Below, one piece after another: positions 6,292 through 13,212 of a stretch of DNA of 13,212 nt (positions are counted from its first letter, which is position 1; each line of letters begins with the position of its first letter). Made by a program: the position numbers and the translations under genes. The notes under the pieces were generated by a model. That model was given only the letters and a program-made list of their open reading frames with translations, was not told where the DNA came from and did not search any database. This DNA is from an uncultured Lachnospiraceae bacterium (lineage in GTDB: Bacteria; Bacillota; Clostridia; Lachnospirales; Lachnospiraceae). Location: positions 3,567-16,778 of the forward strand of contig CAPQSW010000010.1 of assembly GCA_948688495.1 (NCBI GenBank). Reading direction: 5' to 3'.

Positions 6292-6362
6292 ATCTATCAC
6301 CTCTCTGTCATCAACACCCCTATTGAAAATGTCCGTATATATTACCATAATCGCAATTAATT

Positions 6363-6391
6363 ATTATACAATAGCCATTCTGGTTTTGCAA
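6363..6391 (-). promoter_or_regulatory. Promoter of the alarmone-synthetase cassette
   Basis: On the minus strand TTGCAA (6391-6386) is followed after exactly 17 bases by a perfect TATAAT (6368-6363). The start should fall near 6356, leaving about a 65-nt leader to the chosen ATG at 6291. It lies 53-82 bp after the end of the UDP-glucose dehydrogenase gene, giving the cassette transcription independent of the sugar operon. Confidence 0.78.
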
Positions 6392-6409
6392 TAAAATCTC
6401 CAAAACCAG
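6380..6409. promoter_or_regulatory. 9-bp inverted repeat overlapping the cassette -35 box (candidate operator)
   Basis: CTGGTTTTG (6380-6388) and CAAAACCAG (6401-6409) are perfect inverse copies separated by 12 bases. The left arm covers half of the -35 hexamer (6386-6391). No T-run follows on either strand, so it is a poor terminator for the dehydrogenase gene. A protein-binding site for autoregulation, as is common in toxin-antitoxin operons, fits better. Confidence 0.5.
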
Positions 6410-6444
6410 TCGTAAAATTATACTGCCAGACTGCACCTTCCCTG

Positions 6445-7629
6445 CTAATCTCTCCGCCACAAATCCCTGGTATATACCTTTTCCTCAACATCTTCAAGCT
6501 CATCACTCCAGCGGTTTGCAATAATTACATCGCTCTTAGCCTTAAACTCCTCCAGATTTCTGCACACCTTGCTTCGGAAAAACTCATCTTCCTTCATGGT
6601 TGGTTCATAGACAATGACCTCGACGCCCTTTGCCTTGATACGCTTCATAACACCCTGGATGGAAGAATGCCTGAAATTGTCGGAATCGGATTTCATGGTA
6701 AGCCTGTATACTCCCACTATCTCCGGTTTCCTCTCCAAAATCCGCTCGGCGATGAAATCCTTCCGCGTCCGGTTGGCATCCACAATTGCACCAATGATAT
6801 TATTCGGCACATGCGCATAATTTGCCAAAAGCTGCTTCGTATCTTTTGGCAGGCAATAACCGCCATATCCAAAAGATGGGTTATTATAATGATCCCCAAT
6901 TCTTGGGTCTAATCCAACTCCCTCAATAATCTGCCGGGTATCAAGCCCCCGGACTTCCGCATAGGTATCCAACTCATTGAAAAAGGAGACACGCAGCGCC
7001 AGATAAGTATTAGAAAATAACTTAACCGCCTCCGCCTCCGTAAGATTGGTAAATAAAATCGGCATATCTTTCTTCAGCGCGCCTTCTTTTAGCAGACTGG
7101 CAAATGTCTGGGCACGCTCTTTCATTTGTTCATCGCCTTTTGGGAAACCAACGATAATTCTGGACGGATACAGATTATCATACAACGCCCTGCCCTCCCG
7201 CAAGAACTCCGGTGAAAACAATATATTCTTTGCATGGTAGCGCTTGCACATGGATTCCGTAAACCCTACCGGGACTGTAGATTTTACAATTATGGTACAG
7301 GACTTGTTCACGCTTAATACAAGTTCAATCACCTTTTCCACGGAACTTGTGTCAAAATAATTCATCTGCGGATCATAATTGGTCGGCGTAGAAATAATCA
7401 CATAATCTGCATCACGGTAAGCCTGTTCTCCATCCACGACTGCTTTCAGACAGAGCTCCTTCTTTGCCAGATATTCTTCAATCTCTTTATCCACGATCGG
7501 AGATTTCTTGTTATTTATCATTTCCACTTTTTCTGGAATGATGTCTACCGCTGTCACGTCGTTATGCTGAGAAAGTAAAACTGCCATTGACAAACCTACA
7601 TATCCTGTTCCTGCAACTGCTATTTTCAT
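6445..7629 (-). CDS. ugd: UDP-glucose 6-dehydrogenase (nucleotide-sugar dehydrogenase)
   Basis: This cytoplasmic enzyme oxidises UDP-glucose to UDP-glucuronate with two NAD+, supplying an acidic sugar or its derivatives. Of 394 residues, the N-terminal Rossmann domain has MKIAVAGTGYVGLSMA (1-16) and an NAD-selective Asp in VTAVDI (25-30); STPTNYD (80-86) follows. KSTVPVGFTE (116-125) and SPEFLREGRALYDN (139-152) are family signatures. The active-site cysteine is Cys259 in GYGGYCLPKDTKQL (254-267), and Lys203 lies in the conserved EAVKLFSNTYLA helix. The C-terminal substrate domain is complete (GVYRLTMKSDSDNFRHSSI). The length fits the short Ugd type. The ATG overlaps the stop of the pyruvyl transferase gene by 4 bp (ATGA) and has AAAGGAG upstream. 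It is the last gene of the right-hand operon. UDP-glucose is the most likely substrate; other nucleotide sugars cannot be excluded. Confidence 0.95.
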   Translation of the reverse strand: MKIAVAGTGYVGLSMAVLLSQHNDVTAVDIIPEKVEMINNKKSPIVDKEIEEYLAKKELCLKAVVDGEQAYRDADYVIISTPTNYDPQMNYFDTSSVEKVIELVLSVNKSCTIIVKSTVPVGFTESMCKRYHAKNILFSPEFLREGRALYDNLYPSRIIVGFPKGDEQMKERAQTFASLLKEGALKKDMPILFTNLTEAEAVKLFSNTYLALRVSFFNELDTYAEVRGLDTRQIIEGVGLDPRIGDHYNNPSFGYGGYCLPKDTKQLLANYAHVPNNIIGAIVDANRTRKDFIAERILERKPEIVGVYRLTMKSDSDNFRHSSIQGVMKRIKAKGVEVIVYEPTMKEDEFFRSKVCRNLEEFKAKSDVIIANRWSDELEDVEEKVYTRDLWRRD

Positions 7630-8888
7630 ATTCTTCTCTCCTTTACAATTTCATCTAAAATCCCGGCAATATTCCGAATATTGTCATAAGAACTGTCAAG
7701 GACTGCTGTATGATTCTTTTCGAGCTTGTCCCTGATTAGCTCCTCATCAGCCTCAAAATCCGCAAAGCTTTTCTTTAAATTATCGATATTAAGACCGGAA
7801 AAATCTGCAGCATACTGCCCCAGTCCAAACATATCAAGAACCTCCTGATATTTGTGGCTCCATCCAATCAGAAGTACTGGAACTTTCTTCTCCAGCGCCC
7901 CTATCATAGCATGGAAACGTGAGGCAACCAAAAACCGGCATCTGCTGATATATTCCCTGATTTCTTCCGCATCCATTTCCTCATGATACCAGCGGACATT
8001 CTTCTTGTCCCGGACTGCCTCATATATCTCATCCCCGATAATAAGGTCATTGTTGCGGGTCTTCTCACTGTTTATCCTTGCCGCATTGGCAATCATCAAG
8101 ACGCCATACCCTTTGCCGTCAAGGTACTCTATAAACTCCGCCATAATCTGCGGGTAATTGATTCCAAGTTTCCTGCATTTCTTTTGGACAACAGAACTGA
8201 CTGACAGGCCGACAACCTTGCCGCTGTAAAATACGTCATCCTTACATCTTTCTTCCACCCGTTTGCTGATGGGGATGCTGTCTGCCATGGTAAACGCCCC
8301 GTCCGCGCATAATTTCACATTATCCGTAATCCCGATTTCTTTGAGGTTATCGTACGTCCCCTGTCCCCGGGCGCAAATCAGCTTCAATTTGGGCAGTATC
8401 CATTTTGCCAGAAAACGGTTATATGGGTTTTTAAACGTTCCCAATGCCTGGGAGTATTTCACAACCGGAACACCCATAAGAAGCGGCACGGCCGCGCATA
8501 CAAACGCATACGTATTCATGACAAATCCACGGCTGTCAACAAAAGAAATCCCGGCCTCGTCGATCACCAGGTCTGTCCCCTTATACGCCTTAAGGACCTT
8601 ATTCTTCTCCAATAATTTCCTGACAGGAGGACACCACCGAAATATCCTGTGGAGAATTGCCAAAGGAAATGCCACAAACAACAGCTTTTCCGGCTGTGTA
8701 GGGACAATTTCAATAAAATCGTGGGGACTCTGCCTCCTGTCCTCTCCCGGATAAACAGACATCAGATTTATATGCAGACGTTCCCCATACTTGTCGTGAA
8801 GCTGCTTAATGGAACTTTGCAGCATTGCTGCCGCGCCTTTATTTCCGCTGTAACTTGCCGCCGTGATAGCGACTACGATATCTCCCAT
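7626..8888 (-). CDS. Polysaccharide pyruvyl transferase family protein (WcaK/CsaB type)
   Basis: This 420-residue protein matches the polysaccharide pyruvyl transferase family (PF04230), which adds ketal pyruvate from phosphoenolpyruvate to sugars of surface polymers; some members act differently. The glycine-rich N-terminus AASYSGNKGAAAMLQS (10-25) is the family's 'YGN.GA.A.L' motif. GTDLVIDEAGISF (104-116) corresponds to the conserved acidic/Gly strand (usually 'D..I.GGG', here DEAG). SRFHAMIGALEKKVPVLLIG (323-342) plus WSHKYQEV (343-350) is the classic C-terminal signature with the conserved Arg, His and Lys. No signal or TM segment that must be membrane-embedded is seen. ATG at 8888 is preceded by GGAGG; only 2 bp separate it from the flippase-like gene, and its stop overlaps ugd. 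A second member of the family lies at the right edge, suggesting two pyruvylated positions or divergent roles. Confidence 0.9.
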   Translation of the reverse strand: MGDIVVAITAASYSGNKGAAAMLQSSIKQLHDKYGERLHINLMSVYPGEDRRQSPHDFIEIVPTQPEKLLFVAFPLAILHRIFRWCPPVRKLLEKNKVLKAYKGTDLVIDEAGISFVDSRGFVMNTYAFVCAAVPLLMGVPVVKYSQALGTFKNPYNRFLAKWILPKLKLICARGQGTYDNLKEIGITDNVKLCADGAFTMADSIPISKRVEERCKDDVFYSGKVVGLSVSSVVQKKCRKLGINYPQIMAEFIEYLDGKGYGVLMIANAARINSEKTRNNDLIIGDEIYEAVRDKKNVRWYHEEMDAEEIREYISRCRFLVASRFHAMIGALEKKVPVLLIGWSHKYQEVLDMFGLGQYAADFSGLNIDNLKKSFADFEADEELIRDKLEKNHTAVLDSSYDNIRNIAGILDEIVKERRI

Positions 8889-8890
8889 TT

Positions 8891-9826
8891 TTATCTCCTC
8901 CGTAACATAAGCCTGGCCAGATAAGCCAGGAAGTCTCCAGCAATCGTAATTAACCGGTGGATAACCGACAAGGTCAGTACCAATTCCGTACCCACAACGC
9001 TTCCCAACAAAACAGTTATTACAAGTTCACGGACGCCAATTCCGCCGGACGCCCCGGGAATGACAAATCCCAACACCCAGGCGATGACATACCCGGATAC
9101 AATCAAAGATCCATTTTCCCATGTAACTGTCCCCCCCATGTAAGCATACAATGCGACCATAATAAGACCCAGCACAACCAATACAACTGCATACCTCACC
9201 AAAGCAATCAACGCCGTTTTCACGAATGTCTTCCAGGAATATTCTTTCAGCACGGAAGAAAGCTTTTTATGAAGCACAAGCCAAGCCGCACCGACCAGCA
9301 AAATCCCCCCAACGACTGCCAGAATAACTACTTTCACATAAGAATCCCCAAAAATTGCCTTCAAGGACTGATCCAACTGTTTTGCCGATACCGATACCGC
9401 CAGGATAAAGGCGGCGCCCACCAGGCCGATGACCTCAAGCACCGTACTCACCGCCAGCTTTTTCTGGCTGATTCCAAGATTCGTGGCAAAGAGATTGCGC
9501 TCCACATAATGCATGACATTTCCCGGAAGATACTTTCCTATATTCGCCTTTGCATAGACACTGAGCGCCTCCCTCATATCTATGTCACGTCCAGCAAAAA
9601 AACGCAGCCAGCATGCCCAGTTAAAGCCTGAAATATACACAGTGATTCCCTTCAAGATTACCCCAATCAGGGCAACTGTAAGGAAGGAATACCAGTTATC
9701 AATGGAACCAAAATCGAATCCCAGTTTCCAAACGGCATAAATGATAAATACAACTGACAGCAGGGAAATGAGCTTTCCAATATATTTTCCTGCTTTTTTT
9801 AACTGTTCTTTTGAAAGCTTTCGCAT
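8891..9826 (-). CDS. LPG_synthase_TM (UPF0104/AglD-type) flippase-like membrane protein
   Basis: This 311-residue integral membrane protein has about eight hydrophobic segments (for example 18-36, 47-67, 128-147, 165-185, 203-230, 242-258, 268-290). The family signatures are KANIGKYLPGNVMHYVER (93-110) and GFVIPGASGGIGVREL (253-268), both diagnostic of the PF03706 group that includes the membrane half of MprF and stand-alone proteins in glycan clusters. MprF's corresponding domain flips a lipid; stand-alone members are thought to help move or make lipid-linked sugars, but this is unproven for most. There is no lysyltransferase domain, so it is not MprF. ATG at 9826 has GGAGG seven bases upstream. 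It lies 41 bp after the GT-C-like gene and 2 bp before the pyruvyl transferase gene, so a role in moving polyprenyl-linked intermediates for this polymer is plausible. Confidence 0.85.
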   Translation of the reverse strand: MRKLSKEQLKKAGKYIGKLISLLSVVFIIYAVWKLGFDFGSIDNWYSFLTVALIGVILKGITVYISGFNWACWLRFFAGRDIDMREALSVYAKANIGKYLPGNVMHYVERNLFATNLGISQKKLAVSTVLEVIGLVGAAFILAVSVSAKQLDQSLKAIFGDSYVKVVILAVVGGILLVGAAWLVLHKKLSSVLKEYSWKTFVKTALIALVRYAVVLVVLGLIMVALYAYMGGTVTWENGSLIVSGYVIAWVLGFVIPGASGGIGVRELVITVLLGSVVGTELVLTLSVIHRLITIAGDFLAYLARLMLRRR

Positions 9827-9867
9827 ATCTTATCCTCCGGTCCTCTCATCCTTCTATGGCATACCTG

Positions 9868-11775
9868 TCAGTCTCCATAGAATGTAATGCCCTGCGCCTC
9901 AAACATCTCCTGGTATGTCTGGTCATTCACATAAACATATTCATTTTCATCTAATTTTCCTGCCACATATCCCATGTCCATTAGTTTCTGATCACTTTTT
10001 TCATTGGAAAATACAATATGGATTTTTTGATCCTTAGGTCTTTTTGCAAGAACGATATAATCACCTAACTGTATCTGATAGGCATACATTCTCTTCTGGA
10101 CACTATCACTGCTGTCATGGACATGAATTTCCTTCGGAAGCTGTTCACGATACCGTTCATCCTGCTCTATCTTCTTTATCACCTTAGGACCGGCATCCGC
10201 ATATGCTCCAAAATGCTGTGAATAGGCCCCGTCCCAGCGTATCGCCCCATAGGCATATTCATATCCCAGCAGACACAGGACAATTGCCATTGGCAACAGA
10301 ATCTTCTTTCGATAATAGCAAATAATGCAGATCATAAAAATGATAAACAGCACTATACTTGCCGGCAGATACACATTAAGCCCTATGGGGGCTTTGTTGT
10401 TTGTTGCAGCATACCCGCCAAACGCTACAAATACCTCAGAGGTAGTCTTGTTTCTATATATATGGGGAAGGATAAATCCCCCCCAGATAAACTGTAACAC
10501 AAAGACTGCCACTGTTGATGGCAGCAGATATTTGCGCAGATTCTCCCTTTTTTGGTAAACCAGCGCCGTCCCACATAAGAAAACCGGTCCCAGGAAAGGC
10601 CCCATATAACGAACATATGTCAAAGCTTTAAAGTTATAAGCCCCGCTGGCATATGTCGATTCCTTCAATGCCCCGGCTGTCTTGCTCAGCCATGTAATGC
10701 TCTGCGCCGCAATCATCGCACCTACACAGAGCAAGAACACCAGAGATACCGCCATAATATATGGACCGGCTTTGCTTAGCGCCGTTCCTCCTCCATCCGT
10801 CTGCACCGCATCTTTATGAGCTTCCTTTCTAACTGGAAGCTTTACAAACCATTCTTTGATGTTATCACAATAAAAATATACCAGCGCAACAACAAAGATG
10901 GCGGCAATCCCTCCGGTAAATATGAGTACTGTGTTTAATTGGCCGGATATTATGGAGAAATTTCCCTGCCAGAATACCGGATCCTTCAAGTCCGATAAGG
11001 ATAAATTAATCCGCACACTGGCATTCCTTAAAAATTTCCCTTCCTGCCAGTTCCAGATTACGGTTTTTACCATATAATTGAACCTGTCTGCCAGGAAATA
11101 TCCCCCAATGCCTGATATTATGGCAGGCACAGGCGATACCAGCCATTTTTTGTAAAGGATGCGGTAACATACTACCGCTATCACAAAAGCAATCCAGACT
11201 ACTTTCGTCCTTGTATGGGTTGTCAGCATATAAGAAAAAACCAGCATTAATGCCACAGAATACGCCGGCTTATGCTTAGTATCCTCTACGAGCTTACACA
11301 GAATCCATACGCTGATCCACACACAGCCAATTATGATATGTTCATTGAAAACCATCATTGCCCTTGTCACAACCATGTACGAACATGCCAGGGAGGAGAC
11401 AATCAGATATCTCCGGTCCTCAACCTTCATATACTTTTCCATTACCGTATAGCTGATGGGCGCGCTGATGCTCTGCAGCGCTGCGCACACACTGAGGATA
11501 ATAAAATATACTACCACAGAATCACCGATCAGGCGGTAAAATGGGGCAAACAAAATAGAAAAACCACCGCCATAATAGAACTTGGCATAAGTTGTGAGAT
11601 TTGTCCAGTCTTTCCCGCCAAAATATGCACCTGTAGACAAGGTGCTCATCTCATCCATAGGTGTCCGGAACACTCCGGCAAAACATAAGATCAATACCAA
11701 TCTCGGTATAAAAGCTATCAAAAAAACAATAAGTTTATCCCATTTTGCCCACTGATAATTTTTCCCTTCGTTCAT
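9868..11775 (-). CDS. Large polytopic membrane protein, GT-C glycosyltransferase-like
   Basis: This protein of about 635 residues has roughly a dozen hydrophobic helices in its first 500 residues and a soluble C-terminal region of about 130 residues (ending GITFYGD). The first external loop holds an acidic pair in PMDEMSTLSTGAYFGGKDW (41-59, numbered from the upstream TTG), followed by YYGGGFSILFAPFYRLIGD (69-87). An Asp-Glu pair right after TM1, with a 'G....FAP.Y...GD' second segment, is the usual GT-C (GT39/GT83-like) layout, in which a polyprenyl-phosphate sugar is used on the outer face. I cannot place it in a named family; a polymerase or other export protein is the alternative. ATG at 11775 is preferred over TTG at 11781, though neither has a good ribosome site (only a weak GTGGG), and an in-frame TAG precedes both. 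It lies between glf and the flippase-like gene. A GtrB-like donor-maker is present at 2703-3641. Confidence 0.7.
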   Translation of the reverse strand: MNEGKNYQWAKWDKLIVFLIAFIPRLVLILCFAGVFRTPMDEMSTLSTGAYFGGKDWTNLTTYAKFYYGGGFSILFAPFYRLIGDSVVVYFIILSVCAALQSISAPISYTVMEKYMKVEDRRYLIVSSLACSYMVVTRAMMVFNEHIIIGCVWISVWILCKLVEDTKHKPAYSVALMLVFSYMLTTHTRTKVVWIAFVIAVVCYRILYKKWLVSPVPAIISGIGGYFLADRFNYMVKTVIWNWQEGKFLRNASVRINLSLSDLKDPVFWQGNFSIISGQLNTVLIFTGGIAAIFVVALVYFYCDNIKEWFVKLPVRKEAHKDAVQTDGGGTALSKAGPYIMAVSLVFLLCVGAMIAAQSITWLSKTAGALKESTYASGAYNFKALTYVRYMGPFLGPVFLCGTALVYQKRENLRKYLLPSTVAVFVLQFIWGGFILPHIYRNKTTSEVFVAFGGYAATNNKAPIGLNVYLPASIVLFIIFMICIICYYRKKILLPMAIVLCLLGYEYAYGAIRWDGAYSQHFGAYADAGPKVIKKIEQDERYREQLPKEIHVHDSSDSVQKRMYAYQIQLGDYIVLAKRPKDQKIHIVFSNEKSDQKLMDMGYVAGKLDENEYVYVNDQTYQEMFEAQGITFYGD

Positions 11776-11822
11776 TTTCAAATAAACCCACTACCCTTCT
11801 TTTTCTTTCTGCACAATTTACT

Positions 11823-12920
11823 TTAAAGCCGCTCTTTCACCAGCATAAGAGCCGCCTCTATCACTTTATCCATATCATAATATTTATAATTGCCCAATCT
11901 GCCGCCGAAAATAACGCGTTCTTCCTTGTCTGCCAATGCTCTGTATTTTGCAAACAGTTCATTATTTTCCTCATTGTTCACAGGGTAGTAAGGTTCAATG
12001 CCCGGCTTCCATTCGGAAGAATATTCCCTGGAAATTACGGTCTTTGGCTGTTTCCCAAATTCAAAATGCTTATGCTCAATAATCCTGGTATAAGGCACTT
12101 CCCTTTCCGTATAATTCACAACAGCATTTCCCTGATAATTGTCACAATCAAGCACTTCTGTCTCAAAACGTACGGTACGGTACGCAAGCGCTCCTAACTT
12201 ATAACCATAAAATTCATCAATCATACCGGTAAACAGGATAACATCTGCAACTTCCGGATTATCTTTGATAAAGTCAAAATAATCTGTCTCAAGCCTTACC
12301 TCGATACCCTCTAACATCTTTTCCACGATAGGGGTATAGCCGCCAATTGGAATCCCCTGGTACCTGTCATTAAAATAATTATTATCATAGATAAACCGAA
12401 ACGGCAGCCTTTTGATAATAAAGGCCGGCAGTTCTGTACAGGGCCTTCCCCACTGCTTCTCCGTATACCCTTTAATCAATTTCTCATAGACGTCCTTACC
12501 AGCCAGGGATAATGCCTGTTCCTCCAGATTCTTAGGTTCTGCCACACCATATTCTGCCCGTTGTTTCTCGATAATGTCTTTTGCTTCCTGCGGCGTGCGG
12601 ATTCCCCAGAGCCTGCTGAAAGTATTCATATTAAATGGAAGGTTATAGGTCTCATCCTTATATGCCGCCACCGGCGAATTGATGTAATGGTTAAATTCTG
12701 CAAATTGATTGATATAATCCCATACTTCTTTATTGCTTGTATGGAAAATATGCGCTCCATATTTGTGTACATTGATACCTTCGATGTTTTCGCAGTAAAT
12801 ATTCCCCGCAATATGATTCCGCTTGTCAATTACCAGACATTTCTTTCCTGCTTTTTTCGCTTCATGGGCAAACACTGCGCCAAACAGGCCGGCTCCCACA
12901 ATTAAATAATCGTATTTCAT
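11823..12920 (-). CDS. glf: UDP-galactopyranose mutase
   Basis: This flavoenzyme converts UDP-galactopyranose to UDP-galactofuranose in the cytoplasm, the donor for galactofuranose residues in surface glycans. The 365 residues match the family length. The FAD-binding start is DYLIVGAGLFGAVFAHE (4-20), then VIDKRNHIAGN (30-40). HKYGAHIFHTS (52-62) is the conserved His/Gly loop near the flavin. GYTEKQWGRP (151-160) and RYQGIPIGGYTPIVEKM (186-202) line the substrate site, and the C-terminal GGRLGNYKYYDMD (339-351) carries the conserved Arg and Tyr residues that bind the diphosphate. ATG at 12920 lies about six bases after AAGGGA. It is 39 bp downstream of a pyruvyl transferase and 47 bp before the GT-C-like gene. 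No defect is visible, so an active enzyme is expected. Confidence 0.97.
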   Translation of the reverse strand: MKYDYLIVGAGLFGAVFAHEAKKAGKKCLVIDKRNHIAGNIYCENIEGINVHKYGAHIFHTSNKEVWDYINQFAEFNHYINSPVAAYKDETYNLPFNMNTFSRLWGIRTPQEAKDIIEKQRAEYGVAEPKNLEEQALSLAGKDVYEKLIKGYTEKQWGRPCTELPAFIIKRLPFRFIYDNNYFNDRYQGIPIGGYTPIVEKMLEGIEVRLETDYFDFIKDNPEVADVILFTGMIDEFYGYKLGALAYRTVRFETEVLDCDNYQGNAVVNYTEREVPYTRIIEHKHFEFGKQPKTVISREYSSEWKPGIEPYYPVNNEENNELFAKYRALADKEERVIFGGRLGNYKYYDMDKVIEAALMLVKERL

Positions 12921-12959
12921 ATCGTTTCCCTTCTTTATCTTTTTATTTTAAACAATGCC

Positions 12960-13212
12960 TTATCGATTGCTTATCTCGTAATGCAAAATAGATTTCATCA
13001 TTCGCAGAGGATAAAGTTTCTCCTTCTTTACAATAGGGGAATGCCCCTTCTCAGGTTCACAGATTGCCTTCCTGAGCCATTCCAGGGAAAACTTTCTCTT
13101 TTCTTCCAATATCCCATTGATTTTCCCATAATTTATTGGTCCCGGCAGCTCCTGCTGCATAATTTCTTCCGGTTCCTTTACATAATTCCCATCCAATCCA
13201 AAGTCTCCAACC
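12960..13212 (-). CDS. Polysaccharide pyruvyl transferase family protein (C-terminal end only, runs off right edge)
   Basis: An open frame enters from the right edge and ends with TAA at 12960, giving the last 84 or so residues. It begins in-frame as VGDFGLDGNYVKEPEEI, so the TTG at 13196 is not a real start. The pattern of a conserved residue block followed by PINYGKINGILEEKRKFSLE and WLRKAI resembles the C-terminus of PF04230 polysaccharide pyruvyl transferases, where 'I.(D/N)Y..VN..L...R..SL..L..AL' closes the domain. The diagnostic RFH motif would lie upstream, outside the window, so the call rests on the tail alone. It is followed after 39 bp by glf in the same direction and is probably in the same operon. 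Confidence 0.62.
   Translation of the reverse strand, partial: VGDFGLDGNYVKEPEEIMQQELPGPINYGKINGILEEKRKFSLEWLRKAICEPEKGHSPIVKKEKLYPLRMMKSILHYEISNR

Noticed and set aside
6112..6348. Longer 78-residue version of the small cassette protein starting at 6348
   Set aside because: No ribosome site precedes that ATG and it lies only about 8 bases after the predicted transcription start; the ATG at 6291 has GAGGTGA at ideal spacing.
8957..9631. 224-residue plus-strand ORF
   Set aside because: It is antisense to the flippase-like gene, whose family motifs are clear; the plus-strand product is rich in His, Gln and Asn without any domain.
8891..9826. MprF lysyl-phosphatidylglycerol synthase
   Set aside because: Only the membrane domain family is present; there is no C-terminal aminoacyl transferase domain and the gene ends right after the last helix.

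Overview
The window looks like part of a cell-surface polysaccharide (capsule or exopolysaccharide-type) biosynthesis locus from a Gram-positive, AT-leaning Firmicute. A Clostridia/Lachnospiraceae-like host is my inference, drawn from the purine-rich Shine-Dalgarno sites, the base composition, the DUF4422 and Rpn-type proteins and the mix of sugar genes; no rRNA or marker gene confirms it. Every gene I accept lies on the minus strand, so transcription runs from the right end (13212) to the left end (1).

Region A (13212 to 6445) is a tight run of sugar genes: the C-terminal end of a polysaccharide pyruvyl transferase, UDP-galactopyranose mutase (glf), a large polytopic GT-C-like membrane protein, a flippase-like LPG_synthase_TM protein, a second polysaccharide pyruvyl transferase and a UDP-glucose 6-dehydrogenase. 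Gaps are 39, 47, 41 and 2 bp, then a 4-bp overlap, which fits one operon. Together they predict a polymer containing galactofuranose, a uronic acid (or a sugar derived from one) and possibly pyruvyl groups.

Region B (6409 to 4594) interrupts the sugar genes with a compact three-gene cassette that has its own promoter: a 59-residue acidic protein, a stand-alone RelA/SpoT-type nucleotide synthetase without an HD hydrolase domain, and a 177-residue protein I do not recognise. Gaps are 9 and 13 bp. A 9-bp inverted repeat overlaps the promoter -35 box, and a hairpin follows the last gene. The layout resembles a toxin-antitoxin or phage-defence cassette built on a small alarmone synthetase (toxSAS-like). 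This is the most interesting part of the window.

Region C (4603 to 3716) is debris and regulatory DNA: a truncated, frameshifted Rpn-type (transposase/nuclease family) remnant with its own terminator, an AT-rich stretch with a strong hairpin and a plausible promoter, and a broken small membrane ORF.

Region D (3641 to 1) resumes the sugar genes: a GtrB-like polyprenyl-phosphate glycosyltransferase; then, from a near-consensus promoter, a coiled-coil/methyltransferase-like protein with a 42-bp in-frame tandem repeat, a family 2 glycosyltransferase, and the N-terminal part of a DUF4422 protein that runs off the left edge from a GTG start.
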